From positions 1 through 64,000 of the forward strand of contig NW_025945895.1 of NCBI RefSeq assembly GCF_000764305.2: DNA of 64,000 nt, read 5' to 3'. Below the pieces are notes generated by a model. That model made no database searches. It had not been told where the DNA came from and saw only the letters and a program-made list of their open reading frames with translations. The position numbers were made by a program, and so were the translations under genes. Shown here one piece after another: positions 11,301 to 23,300 of the stretch. Each line of letters begins with the position of its first letter. Position 1 is the first letter of the stretch. Source of the stretch: Hyalella azteca (taxonomy: Eukaryota; Arthropoda; Malacostraca; Amphipoda; Hyalellidae).

Positions 11301-14300
11301 GAGTAAGAAGTAACTTTTGAGCCATACCAGACATTCCTACCAGTTACCCTTGCTGCCTGATGTGCATTCTAAAATGGGGTAAAAAAGAACTGGACATGGG
11401 GTAAGATGGGACCACCAAATGGTTCAGTTTCATCCACAAGTGGTCCTGTCTTACCTCCAAATGGTCCTATCTTGCCTCATAGATTAAAATAATTCAACAG
11501 ACATATATAGGGAATATTAAAAAAAATTTGTATCTGCTGCTCTAAATAACAAATTTTCATGTTCATAAAGTAACTTTGTGGAGGCCAAAACAGAGCTCAT
11601 ATATGCATGCAGTGTTACTCATCACCTTCCTTTTCACAGGAATAAAGAGCTATACATTCTAAACAATAACAAACAAAACAATACAACAACAAAAAAAAGC
11701 AATAACAAGTGACCCATCTAGCATTTCTAGCTGGACCTGGGACAGCAGAAGGTGATACAAATTATAAGCATTGAATGTGTGCTCTTTGGCCCAGTATGCC
11801 TAAATTTCATAAATAAATTTTTTCAGTTTCCTGATGTAGAGGCAACAGCCATTCTTAAAAAAATCAAAGAAAAAAGGTTGCGCCAAGATTAGACCAGCAA
11901 CCATGGACTTGGTAATGGACTGACTGAAGGACTTGGTAATGAAATACATATATATATATGGTGACAGACACAATAATAATAATATAATAATAGCGGTTTC
12001 AGCGTTTAGTAGGCTGTAGGCCTGTTGCCGATTCTTAACATCGCAGAACACTCAGAGCATTTTGCGGTCTCGAACTCGTAACTTACTGCTACAATTCTGC
12101 TGTGCTTAACCGCCCGGCCTCCTCGCCAATTCTGACCAGAAACTGGCACACAGAGCTGGGATCGAACCCGCGCCTCTCTGCGCCAGTCTTGGTACTCTGA
12201 ACTTTAACCACTGGGCCACCCTGCCCTGACACAAGGCCTGCAGTAAATTATCTTAATCTGTAAGCACAAAAAACTTAGAAGCAAAGAAAACTCCACAAAA
12301 ATTCATAGTATCTTTAAAGAAAACGCTTCAGAGTCCAGCTCCATCGTCAGTTCATAAATTCTAGAACACAGATAAATCAGTAATTAGTACAGTCATGATT
12401 GCAACAAAAAACCTAAGCTGTAAAACCTATCTATTTACAATTTCAAGTGGGTAAGAGCTAAAAGCTAAATTCAAACTAGGCCCCTTTTTAAAAATATACA
12501 ATGATTCTAAAATCCGCAAATCAGAAACTCCGGAACTGGAAGCTAAAACTTTGAAGTCACTGTCAGACTCTGGAACATCGCACTGCTCGGCATGAGCCCG
12601 TTTTCTTTAAAGATACTATGAATTTTTGTGGAGTTTTCTTTGCTTTTAAGTTTTTAGTGAATTTGCGATTCAAGCAAACAAGTAATATTATTACTTATAT
12701 ACTGTAAGCACAAGTTTTATATTAAAAAAAAGTAATTTCTTTGTCGTTTCATTATCTAATATGTTTCTAGATGAATAATATTAAATATCAAGTCCTTAAT
12801 TTGATTAAAAACCTAAAAATCTTGAAGTTAGAGGCTGGTCCTGTCTTACCCCAACACGGTCCCATCTTACCCCAGTGGGGTAAGATGGGACCAGTCCACT
12901 TCTTTTGCTTTGTACAAAAAAGGTTCAATTTTCAAAAAGTCTGCGTTGGGGGATAAAAGTCCATTGCACCAACATATCATTTGGTAGGTTCAAGGTTTTT
13001 CATTTATTCATGGTATAGGTGCTACATGCTTGTTAGTGATTTTGGTCCTGTCTTCCCCCATCTGACTATATATAATGAGAGCCTCTGCTATTGATAGTCT
13101 CTTAGTGTCGGGGCACCGCATGATGATGCTGGTGCAGGCCTCCAACGTGGCATGGGTGATGGTCTTGTGGGCCTCCCGCATATGATTCTTTGGTCCTCCA
13201 GCTTGCAGATGGCATGTGAGTCTGCGGCTCAATGTCATGCTTGTCAAACCGATGTAATTTACATTTTGGAGAAGTCTACAACCTTCTTTCAAGCAGGAAA
13301 ATTTGTAAATGACATTGGTTTCTTGCAGCAGTCTGGATTTTTTGCATGGATTATTTTTCATGATTAAATTCTTGACCTTTTTGTTTCTGCAGTAGATCAA
13401 AAGTTGTATTCGGTCAGTTACTGTTGTGCGGCTGATGTTATTTTGCACAATTGAATTGAGGACTCATTCATCAGTCCTATGACCACCGTTAATTTGATTT
13501 TGATAGTAAATTCTGGTTACACAACCTCTTGATGTGGATTCATCTGTTCAGTTTAGTTGTGCTCTGATATTTGAAATTTCTTTGTCAATTGTTTTGTTTG
13601 CATAACCATTGTTGACAAGAATTTGTTTGCAGGTCCAGAGTTCAGTTTTTAAGTCATGAGTGGATGTACAAGTCTTGAACACTTGATGTATGAGGGCGCG
13701 TATGGTGCTGATTTTGTAGGTTTCGGATAAACTTCAGTGACAAATGAATTATTATCATCTTGCACCAGTATGTCCAGAAGAGGCAACATGTGATTTTGTC
13801 CGAATTCGCAAGTGAATGTCAAAAAGGAAAAAAATTTGACAGAGAAATTTCAAATATCAGAGCACGACAAAACCGAACAGATGAATCCACATCAAGAGGT
13901 TGCGTAACCAGAATTTACTATCAAAATCAAATGAAAGATGTCATAAGACTGGCAAACAAGTCCTCAATTCAATTGTGCAAAATAACATCAGCTGCACAAC
14001 AGTAACTGGCCAAATACAACTTTTGATTTACTACAGAAACAAAAAAGTCAAGAATTTAATCATGAAAAACAAGGGAAAAAAAACATGGAACAAATAATCA
14101 TGAAGAAAACATCCATGCAAAAAGTCTGGACCACTGTAAGAAACCAATGTCATTTACAAATTTTCCAGCTTGAAAGAAGGTTGTAGACTTCTTCAAAACA
14201 AAATGTCAATTAAATCGGTTTGACAAGCACGACATTGAGCCGCAGACTCACTTGCCATCTGCAAGCTGGAGGACCAAAGAATCATATGCAGGAGGCCCAC

Positions 14301-17300
14301 AACGAGACCATCACCCGTGCCACATTGGAGGTGCCCCGACATTGCGAGACTGTTGGAGGTACCCCAACATTACGAGACATGCGGTGCCCCAACATCACAA
14401 GACTGTCGAAAGCGGAGGCTCTCATTATCAAAGACGAATCTCCTGCTATCAATTTGCAAAGCACCGGATTTGTCAGGACGTTGGAATTATTCTCAGATTA
14501 ATTTGATTTTTGATTTTAAATCGTATCTACAATACTTTCTGTATGAACTTATGTCATGTCCAAATTTCAATTTTAAGCATTGTAATAACTCTTCACTTGC
14601 TTGATAATAAATATTGATATATTTGAAACGTCGCATTCCAGTATAATGTCATTTGGTAATCTGCTTTTTGATCTCCAAGCACCTGCAAGAAATTTCATTC
14701 GGCTCATCGAAAAAAACAATAAGAAAATAAAAAATTAATAATAAATAAAAATAAAAAAAATAAATAAAAAGTACGCTCTGGTCTTCAATCAAACCTGTAT
14801 ATGACATTCTGTGCACAATTTTGTGATGACCAATGAGGCATTAATTTTTTGATAAGTGAAATTTTTTTTGCTGAGCAAGGTAAATCTAATATAAATTCTT
14901 TGTTGTTAATAGATTTTTTTGTTGACTGGAGCCTTTGCTAACCGAGGTTAAACTGTAAATGCGTTTTTAGGGGTGTGTGTACCTTAAGTCCAAATTTCAA
15001 TTTTAAGCATTGTAATAACTCTTCACTTGCTTGATAATAAATATTGATATATTTGAAACGTCGCATTCCAGTAAAATGTCATTTGGTAATCTGCTTTTTG
15101 ATCTCCAAGCACCTGCAAGAAATTTCATTCGGCTCATCGAAAAAACAATAAGAAAATTGTTAATAAAAAGTATGCTCTGGTCTTCAATCAAACCTGTATA
15201 TGACATTCTGTGCACAATTTTGCGATGACCGATGATGCATTAATTTTTTGATGAGTGAAATTTTTTTCGCTGAGCAAGGTAAATCTAATATAAATTCTTT
15301 GTTGTTAATAGATTTTTTTGTTGACTGGAGCCTTTGCTAACCGAGGTTAAACTGTAAATGCGTTTTTAGGGGTGTGTGTACCTTATTACCCAGGGGGGGG
15401 TCCCTTATTACGCCGTCACGCGGAAATGGCTGCCATTTTTTTTTTTTTGAATGAGATAGGCAAATTCTGTCAATTTTGTTTTCAAGCTGACACCTGTGTG
15501 CAACTTTTATGCAAGTAAAATTTTTTAATACAGCCAATATTTTTTTTTGCTTCAGACCTTAGTAGAGGTACTTTTCCAAAATCACACTTTTCACTTTTTT
15601 CAGCGTTTTTTTAGAGATAGTAAATGTATGATTTCTCAATTAGCTTTATACATAATAGATAGTAAAAATATTGAAGTTTTTGCCACTATTTTTAGTTTTG
15701 TAATATTTTGATTAGTTTAGCTGCTGCAACATTTCTACGAAATGTGGGACGCGCATCCTGATTTACCCTACCCATCCCTTATTACCCCGTTTGACGGTAT
15801 ATCACATGAAGGTGCTTGGAGTCCAATGCTATTGTTGTTTGCAGGCAAATAGAATTTTTGTGTAATCCTAACTTATGAAAGAGGTTATGTTAGTAAATTT
15901 AGCATTTTTATTTATACCATGAATGTGTTTCAAATCAGCAAGGTTGTTGTCACTTCAGTGTAGCAACAAACTTGTTAAAATATGTAATTGCTTTCACATC
16001 ATCTGCAGAATTGAATATTATTTTTAGATTTTTCTACTAAAGTTGCAAATTGCATTTCATGAATTATTATGTTAAGATGGACATAATTTTAGCTTTTCTA
16101 AAATATAATTTTTAAGGAGAGGGAGAATAATTGTCTAGCTTTAATGTTCTGCAATATCATGTTTCTTTTGAAGATACTGCTACTTCCATGATACCATGTT
16201 GTATAAGAACAATAAAGCACAAATTTTCATGCTTTAACTACCGTCAACCGGGGCAGAGTAGCCCCGGTTGACGATACATATTGCTTATTATCCAATGCTC
16301 TTTTTTCAATTTTTAAGCATTGTGATGGGTAGTGTTATGTATGATACTATAGAAAAATTAATGATGATCTGCAGCATCTTAATACTGCATCATTCAACAC
16401 TAACTGCTGGATGTTGGAGGCCATTTGTGGTTAAATTTCCAAGCTTATTTGGTTTTTCCCTTGCCTTCTGTAGGGTTAACTGATATTTGCATTGAGACTG
16501 CAGTGCTTGGCTACTGTTATACTATTAGTGAGAACGGGATTTGTCATGTCTTGTTGGCTTAAGTAAAATTATAAATGTCAAAGAATTGACCAACATGATC
16601 TGAAAATAAAGTTTTTATTCAGAAAGATGGAACATGGTTTTTGTTTGATGGAGGCTATGGGAAACTGCATGCATCTCAGAAATTATACATTTAGTTCCAT
16701 TGTGTTAAACTAATAATTTTCAGCACTTGAACATTTTTTATTTTTCTCATTGCCAGGAGGTGGAGAGTCAAGTGAACCGTGTGAATGCCTCTTACTGCGA
16801 CAAAGTCCTTGCAGTTCTTAAAGGATGGGAATGCATTACCAGCAATGTCCACTCATCTGCTTCTCATATGATCTCCTTTGCTCATTTTCTTTACAAGTAT
16901 GTTCATTTTTTTTAGAAATGTCTACGTTGCATTTCCAATAATGATATTTAACATAAGTTGTTGATGAATTTTGTTGTAGAGTTTTCAAATGTATATTATA
17001 AAACTTATTTCTAGCCTTGTGGCCATATAGGTTTCAATTAAAAATATAGAATATACTCAGGTGATTTTTTTTATCAAAGGATGAAGTCTACTAATGTACT
17101 TCAAGTAGAACTAGGTGTTATATAGAAATTTAATTATGCCAAACTATCATCTTGTGACATTTCTAAGGCTTTTATCTGTTTTTCAATTGATAATTCTCTA
17201 ATATAAGTAAGTCTTTAGTCAATAATCTGCTACATTGGATGTATGGTAATGACTAAAGATTTGTTCTGCTGCTCAGGTGGACATTAAAGTTAGTGCTTCA

Positions 17301-20300
17301 AGGTGAATGGATTGATCTGAAGCGTATTCTGAAGACACGACTCACAACAAGCCTGCAACGCTGCTCACAGGACTCGCCTTTAGCAGTCTTTGTCAAATCT
17401 CTCCTGCCCCTTGTCTCCAACCCATGGGAGGCGCCTCAACTCAAGCTTGTCCTTGACTCAGACTCTGTGTCTTCTGAAGATGGTGAGCATAGTGGCAAAT
17501 GAGACTTTTTTGTTGAGTAGTGTGAGTTGACCAGTAAGTGTCTTGGTGAACAGCATTAACATACATAACAGATTGAACAAAATCTTGAAGTAGATCAGGA
17601 AATTGGGATGAAATGGCATATAAAAATCTCTTGTTGGCCACTAAAATGGTTCGTTTGAACTGACATAAGATATCAATTTTCATACAGAAATATTACCTAT
17701 GATTTTTGTTACACGAGTATGGTTTCCAAGCTACTTCAGTTTCTGTTATGTATGTTACGTATTCTTTACTTGGCTTGGTATATATTTAAGGAGAAAATTT
17801 CATTCTCATGTGAAATTGAGTGATTCATAAATTAAAATTATTTTTTTTATGGCACTAAATTAACTCTGGTGTTTTCAGGACTAGCTTATTTAATGTGCGA
17901 GCCATGGGACGTTGTGCGCATGCGTGTCGATGCGCTGCTGGAAGCTCGCTGTGAGCAGTTGGCCTACAGAGTTCTTGTCGTTTGCTACAGGTGATAAACT
18001 TGAATATATATAAAGGTTATTGTGCTTAGACATGCATTTACCATTGTTCAATTCTTAACTTCCCAACTTGGAAATTCATTTGCTTGACGTCTGTCTCAGT
18101 GTTGCTGCATTCTTGTTCAAGCAATGCAAGTTCAGCCTGTCTGCTTACAAGCAATACAATACACTGATTTAACTAAGTGATGATTTAACTAAGGTAACTA
18201 AGTGTTCCACTGATTCAACTAAGTTAGCTAAGTGTTCTGTTATCTTCATTCCTGTCTTTTATCTAATTTAAATTATTTTTGAACAATTATATGTAGTTTA
18301 TGAATACCGGGTATACCATATCCATTATAGGTGTTGACCTCTATACTGTCAACTAGAAAACATCAATATATAACGAATTATATTCTCAATGAAGCTACTT
18401 GTTTGCAGGCATTTGCAAGACCCTGATTCTCCGCTACCGCCGGTAGAGAGCAGTGACCAGGAACACTTCACTGACCTCTATTTTGTCCTTCTCTTCAAGT
18501 TTGACAGAAATGCTTTCCTTAGTGAGGTACGTTTAACTGAATAATTATTTCAATTGCCAAAAGTTAGCCAAAGAAAAGCTTTTTTTACCCGAGTGAGGAG
18601 GCACTCCTGCAGTGAAAAGCACAGTGTCAACGCATTGTTAATCCAAAATAAAAGTTTTTTTCATGTGGACCCTTTTTTACAGGTGAAGCATATTCCTGTT
18701 GAGGAAGGTGTGGCATTCGTTCAACGTTTACTGCACCGGACCGATGTCACTTCCCGTGTTTGGAAGAACAGACTCAAGATCGGTGACATTTGCAGCAAGA
18801 TCTTCCTAGCCACAACTATTGTCAAAGAATATGCAGGCATTTTTTGGTAAGCCCTTCTGTTAAGGTTTGAATGATTCAAATGCAAGTCAGCTGATGTCAA
18901 TGAAATTGTTCTAATTTTACCTTACCCTCTTCTTCACTTGAGAAAACAATTTTCAGCTTATGACTGTGGAAAAATTAACTGGGAAGGATTTCAGTTTGTT
19001 TCATTTCTATTAAAATCACTTGATTGCTTAAATCGCAAGTTAATCAAGAATTTAAAAGCAAAGTAAACGGCCAAAAAAATTCACCATTTCTTAAGAATGA
19101 AATCGTTTCAGAGCCCAGCTCCTTCGTCACTTCAAAAGTTCAATAGGTACCTATAATACAAGCTATTTTCTTTGCTTTTAAATTCTTAGTTTCATTTCTA
19201 GTATTGGATGTGCATTATTTTGACCTTGTCTAATTATAGCGAAAAATATGTATGTATATGTATTTTTTATGTTGTGCTTTATAGGTATGCTCTTGATAAC
19301 TGCTTTACTTTCATTTAGTTTTCTACAGGTTTTTATTTATTTTCCTATTGGTTTTATTACTTTTATAATTGTCATAGTCTAATCTAAGAATCTATTTACT
19401 CTAAGAGTTCTATCTTTAATTACGAAATATTTGTTGTCATAGGTTTGAAGTCCATTGAATGCCATGTTCTTCCATATAATACAATTGTTTTTCAACTTTG
19501 ATTGCAGGCATGTGTTCAGCGAGTGGTGTAGCGTCGAGCTGAGTCTGGGTGTGAGCCACATCAAGTTAGAAGAGATGGTCCGCACCTACATCAATCTTGC
19601 GTTCTCACAGCAGCATCTTTACACCATGAGTTCCATACTCCACTACAAGGTCGGCATTTTCTGTAGGCTTTCTTTCATAGATTCCTCTGGACCACATCCG
19701 TAGTTTGCCATAATATTTAATAATGTAAGATATTGAACTGACCCTATGGCCCTAAAATGTACAACTGTATTGCAATGCCGGTAATTTTTTTATTTAAATT
19801 ATTTTTTATGTAATCTAGCTCGCAATATAGTGAAAGATTTTGTCATTTACAGTTGAATACATCATGCTTCATTTAACATGCATTTTAGTTCGAATTTTGG
19901 ATTTGGTCTTCTAAAAGCTGGAGAATTTGAAGAAAATTTTACGTTCCACACAAATAAATGTTCAAAGGCTCCATATTACTGGTAGATTATTAAAAAGGAA
20001 ACATAGTTGATATAAGTATAACAGTTGTTCCAAACTGATACACGTTGAAGAAACTATGCTAACATTATTGTAAAAGAGTATGACTATTGTCGAATGCTAA
20101 ATTCTTTATTAATGAAGTATTCTTGTTGACAGTGTGGAGATCAACTACAGAGCTTAGTAATAGAGCTGCTCATAAGAGGCCTGACATTGGACATGAATCA
20201 ATTGGAGACGCTGAAACTTGGTCTCACTGAGGATGACAACAGCAAAGAAGTGTCCGACGTTGAGCAGCGTATGAGCATGGGTTTCCTGGAACTTGCAAGT

Positions 20301-23300
20301 GTTTTTGAAAAGCATGCCGTGGTTTCCAGAGAATGTGTGTTAACAGCTTTCAGTTTGCACCCTACCGAGGAAATACTGCTCAAGTTGCAGCAGTTTGCTG
20401 AGCAAGAGCTATCATCTAGTCCAAATAAACTAATAGTCACAGGTCCTTCTCTCCTCGAACTTACTCCGGAAAAGAAAAATGAGTCTGAAGAAGAAGCCCA
20501 ACGCTCTAGTGCTACAAAAAGACAGCTTTTCACTGATGCTGAGAATCCCGAATGTAGTCCTACTAAAATTGCTGCTGTATCTCCTTCTCTCCAAGCAGGC
20601 TTGAGCTCGTCAGCACATGAAGACAACTTGACAGCTAAAGGAGGCGAATATCCCACTGCACTCATCACACCCTCAATATCGCGCACGGGATTAGAGTCTG
20701 CAAACCATTCTTCTCCTGGTTGTGTTTCTCCTGGATACACAAGTCCTGCTCGCTTATCCTCCTGTGCAGATGATGGAGATACTCCTGGTGATGGCAGTGT
20801 CGAGGAAAGACTTTCTCCCCCTAAAGAAACCCCAATCACCAGAAACCTTTCTCAGAGTGTAGAATGCAGCAGCCCAGATCTCGATGTAGCACCTCAGGAA
20901 GTAGGTTGTGTAAATATTGTTGTGGACACCGGTCAGCCTCCTACTGAGAGTGTGCAGACAACCAAGACAGATCCAAATGATGTTCATGATGAATTTCTAA
21001 GTGATGCGAGCAAGCGTCAATTCGTCGGAGAAGAAAAGTGGGAAGAGAATGAAAGCATTACTACCAAACTAGTGCAGGATTGTTCTGCCAATGATTCTCT
21101 TGAACCATGTTCTGAATCGAGCACTTTGAGATCCACAACCCCTACACCTAATATAGTTGCAGTCTCCACCTCCAATGTGGAAAAAATCCCTGAGCTAGCC
21201 GAATGTGCTACTTCCTCTGAAATGGTGAGCAAAGACCAGGAACGAAATGAAAAAGAAATCGGCTTCTGTGCTTCAAGTCAAGACTGCCCATCTGTTTCAG
21301 GTGAAAATTCCTCCACTATCGAGTGTAAGTCAGTAACCACCCCGGGGAGTGAAGCTTCCACTGAAGCAACTGCCGTGCTACCTACGCCTGAAGATTCTAC
21401 TTGTGCAGCTTCGAACTTGTTAGCATTAAAAACTGCTGATTCTCAAACTTCCCTTCATAATACTCTGGTTCCAAGAAAAGAAGCTGCTGACGGAGGTATC
21501 GACACTGATCCGTGCGTGTCAACTGACGTCCCTAATACTCCTGAAGATGCGGCAACAACCACTTCAAATGAGCAGGATAAAGATACTTCTGAAGACGATC
21601 CAATCTCACATTCCCTGATACCTGCAACTTCAACTCTCGCTGCTAACTGTGACATTCTAACCAACCCTGGAGAAGTTCTAGAAGAAAGCAAACTTGGTCT
21701 TCCTAAGGAATTATGTGATGACTTGGCCGTAGTTTTGAGTAGCCCTCGATGGCAGGGTCTGTCTTGGGTGTATGGTTGGAGGCATTTGGGTCCTCTTTGC
21801 CAACAGTATATTGTCGATTCCAATGCTGTCAAGAACTTGACCACAGAGCTTAAGTATCTCGACCTTGACTACACACAGTTCAGACATTTGCCTTCGATTG
21901 AAATAGACGAATTCAGTGGTATAGAAAAAGGCTATGAACAGTTTATGTATGATGAAGACTCAGAAATCCACGTCACCGAAACCGGCCAAACTATGGTTCT
22001 TTCAAATCGTAATTTCAGTGATGTTCGATCACGCAGAGGTAGAGGCAAGGTCAAGTCGTCTTATTATGATTCCGATTCTGATTATGATTCAGGAGGATTT
22101 CAAAAATTTCGCAGTGCTGATTCTGATTCAGACTGTGAAGGTTCAACTCGTGTCATTAAGAATCGGTCAGGACGAGCCTCGGACGGCGGTTGGGTGAACA
22201 CTAGCGATGGAAAACAAAGAGCTGTAAAGATGAGTCACAAGGATCGCAGAAAACGACTGAGAATCGATCAAACTATCGAGACAGTTATTTCGAGGCTCCA
22301 TCAGGATGCCAGAAGCCTTGGCAACAGCAGCACTAACGAGGATAGTCAAGACAATTACACTGGAGACAGCGACGTAGCTGACATTGTTGAAAGCAATGAT
22401 AACAAGCCTGATATTGCTCCTGACGTCGTAATGATATCGTGCAAGGGACCTGGCATTGGTAGTCAAATGATAAATTTAAAAGCTCAAACAAAAGGTGTAA
22501 ATATAAACTCTTCTCGTTCGCTAATGATGAAAAAATACGTCCCGAACAGCTTGAGGTTTTTCCGAAAACACGGTCAAGCACCTCAGCTAGGATCCCAAGA
22601 TAAGGTTAAAAAATGTAATGGTGTTCCTCCCAGTGCCGGATTATCAAGCGTAATACCGAAATCTCTAGTGACTGGCTCTCGATGTGCAATGATGAACATC
22701 AGCTCTCTTTCTGGAAAACCTAGAGGGAAATCTATTCAAGCTTCAACCCCTGTCAGATTTCCTGCACAACGGGCCATATCATCTGTTGGTTTGAATTCTT
22801 CTCAAAGTTTAGTTGGCCACAACCCCTTGCAGTCGTCATCAAATACCTCGAATAGAAGACCAGAATCACCTGAAATTGTTGAATTATTGAAGCCTCGAGA
22901 CGCCATTCATTCTGTCCGCACAATCAAGTCTGCCATGTACAGTTCTAAAAGAATCAAAAGTCCTCAGCATATTCAGAGAGATCGGGCCCTATCAGAACGT
23001 CTTCGGCTCGAGAAGCTCTTTACTTTTCAAAATTTTCAGCAAAATTTCAAGCAAGAAAAGATGGATGACGGGAAATGTTCAAGCTCTAGAGTTCCAATAC
23101 AACAGCAACATTTTCCAGCACCACATCAGAATATCCAGACTAAGACAGCACGAAGTGTTACCAATCCAAGCATCTCTCCTGTGGAACACTGTCAACTTCC
23201 GACATCGTCTGTATCAAGCTCTTCATGTTCTCTGTACAAACCGAACACTGATGCAAGATATAACTACACTTCAGAATACTCGGTCGCCTCGTCGAACCCC

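Larger units (their letters stand above)
11005..13070. mobile_element. TIR element (about 2.07 kb) inserted into a Penelope-like copy
   Basis: Left end TATAGTCAGATGGGGTAAGA and the inverted right end (CCCCCATCTGACTATA) bound the element. Several internal GGGGTAAGA/TCTTACCCC blocks repeat the end motif. No transposase frame is seen, so it is non-autonomous. The Penelope-like reading frame resumes on both sides, which fixes the boundaries. A SINE and a hammerhead-like repeat lie inside it. Confidence 0.72.

Noticed and set aside
12100..12228. A functional tRNA gene
   Set aside because: A and B boxes are present, but there is no acceptor stem pairing or anticodon arm that I could fold, and the sequence continues into a LINE tail: a SINE, not a tRNA.
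14252..14604. Separate small proteins around the GAPTLRD repeats
   Set aside because: They are overlapping frames of the decayed Penelope-like C-terminus.
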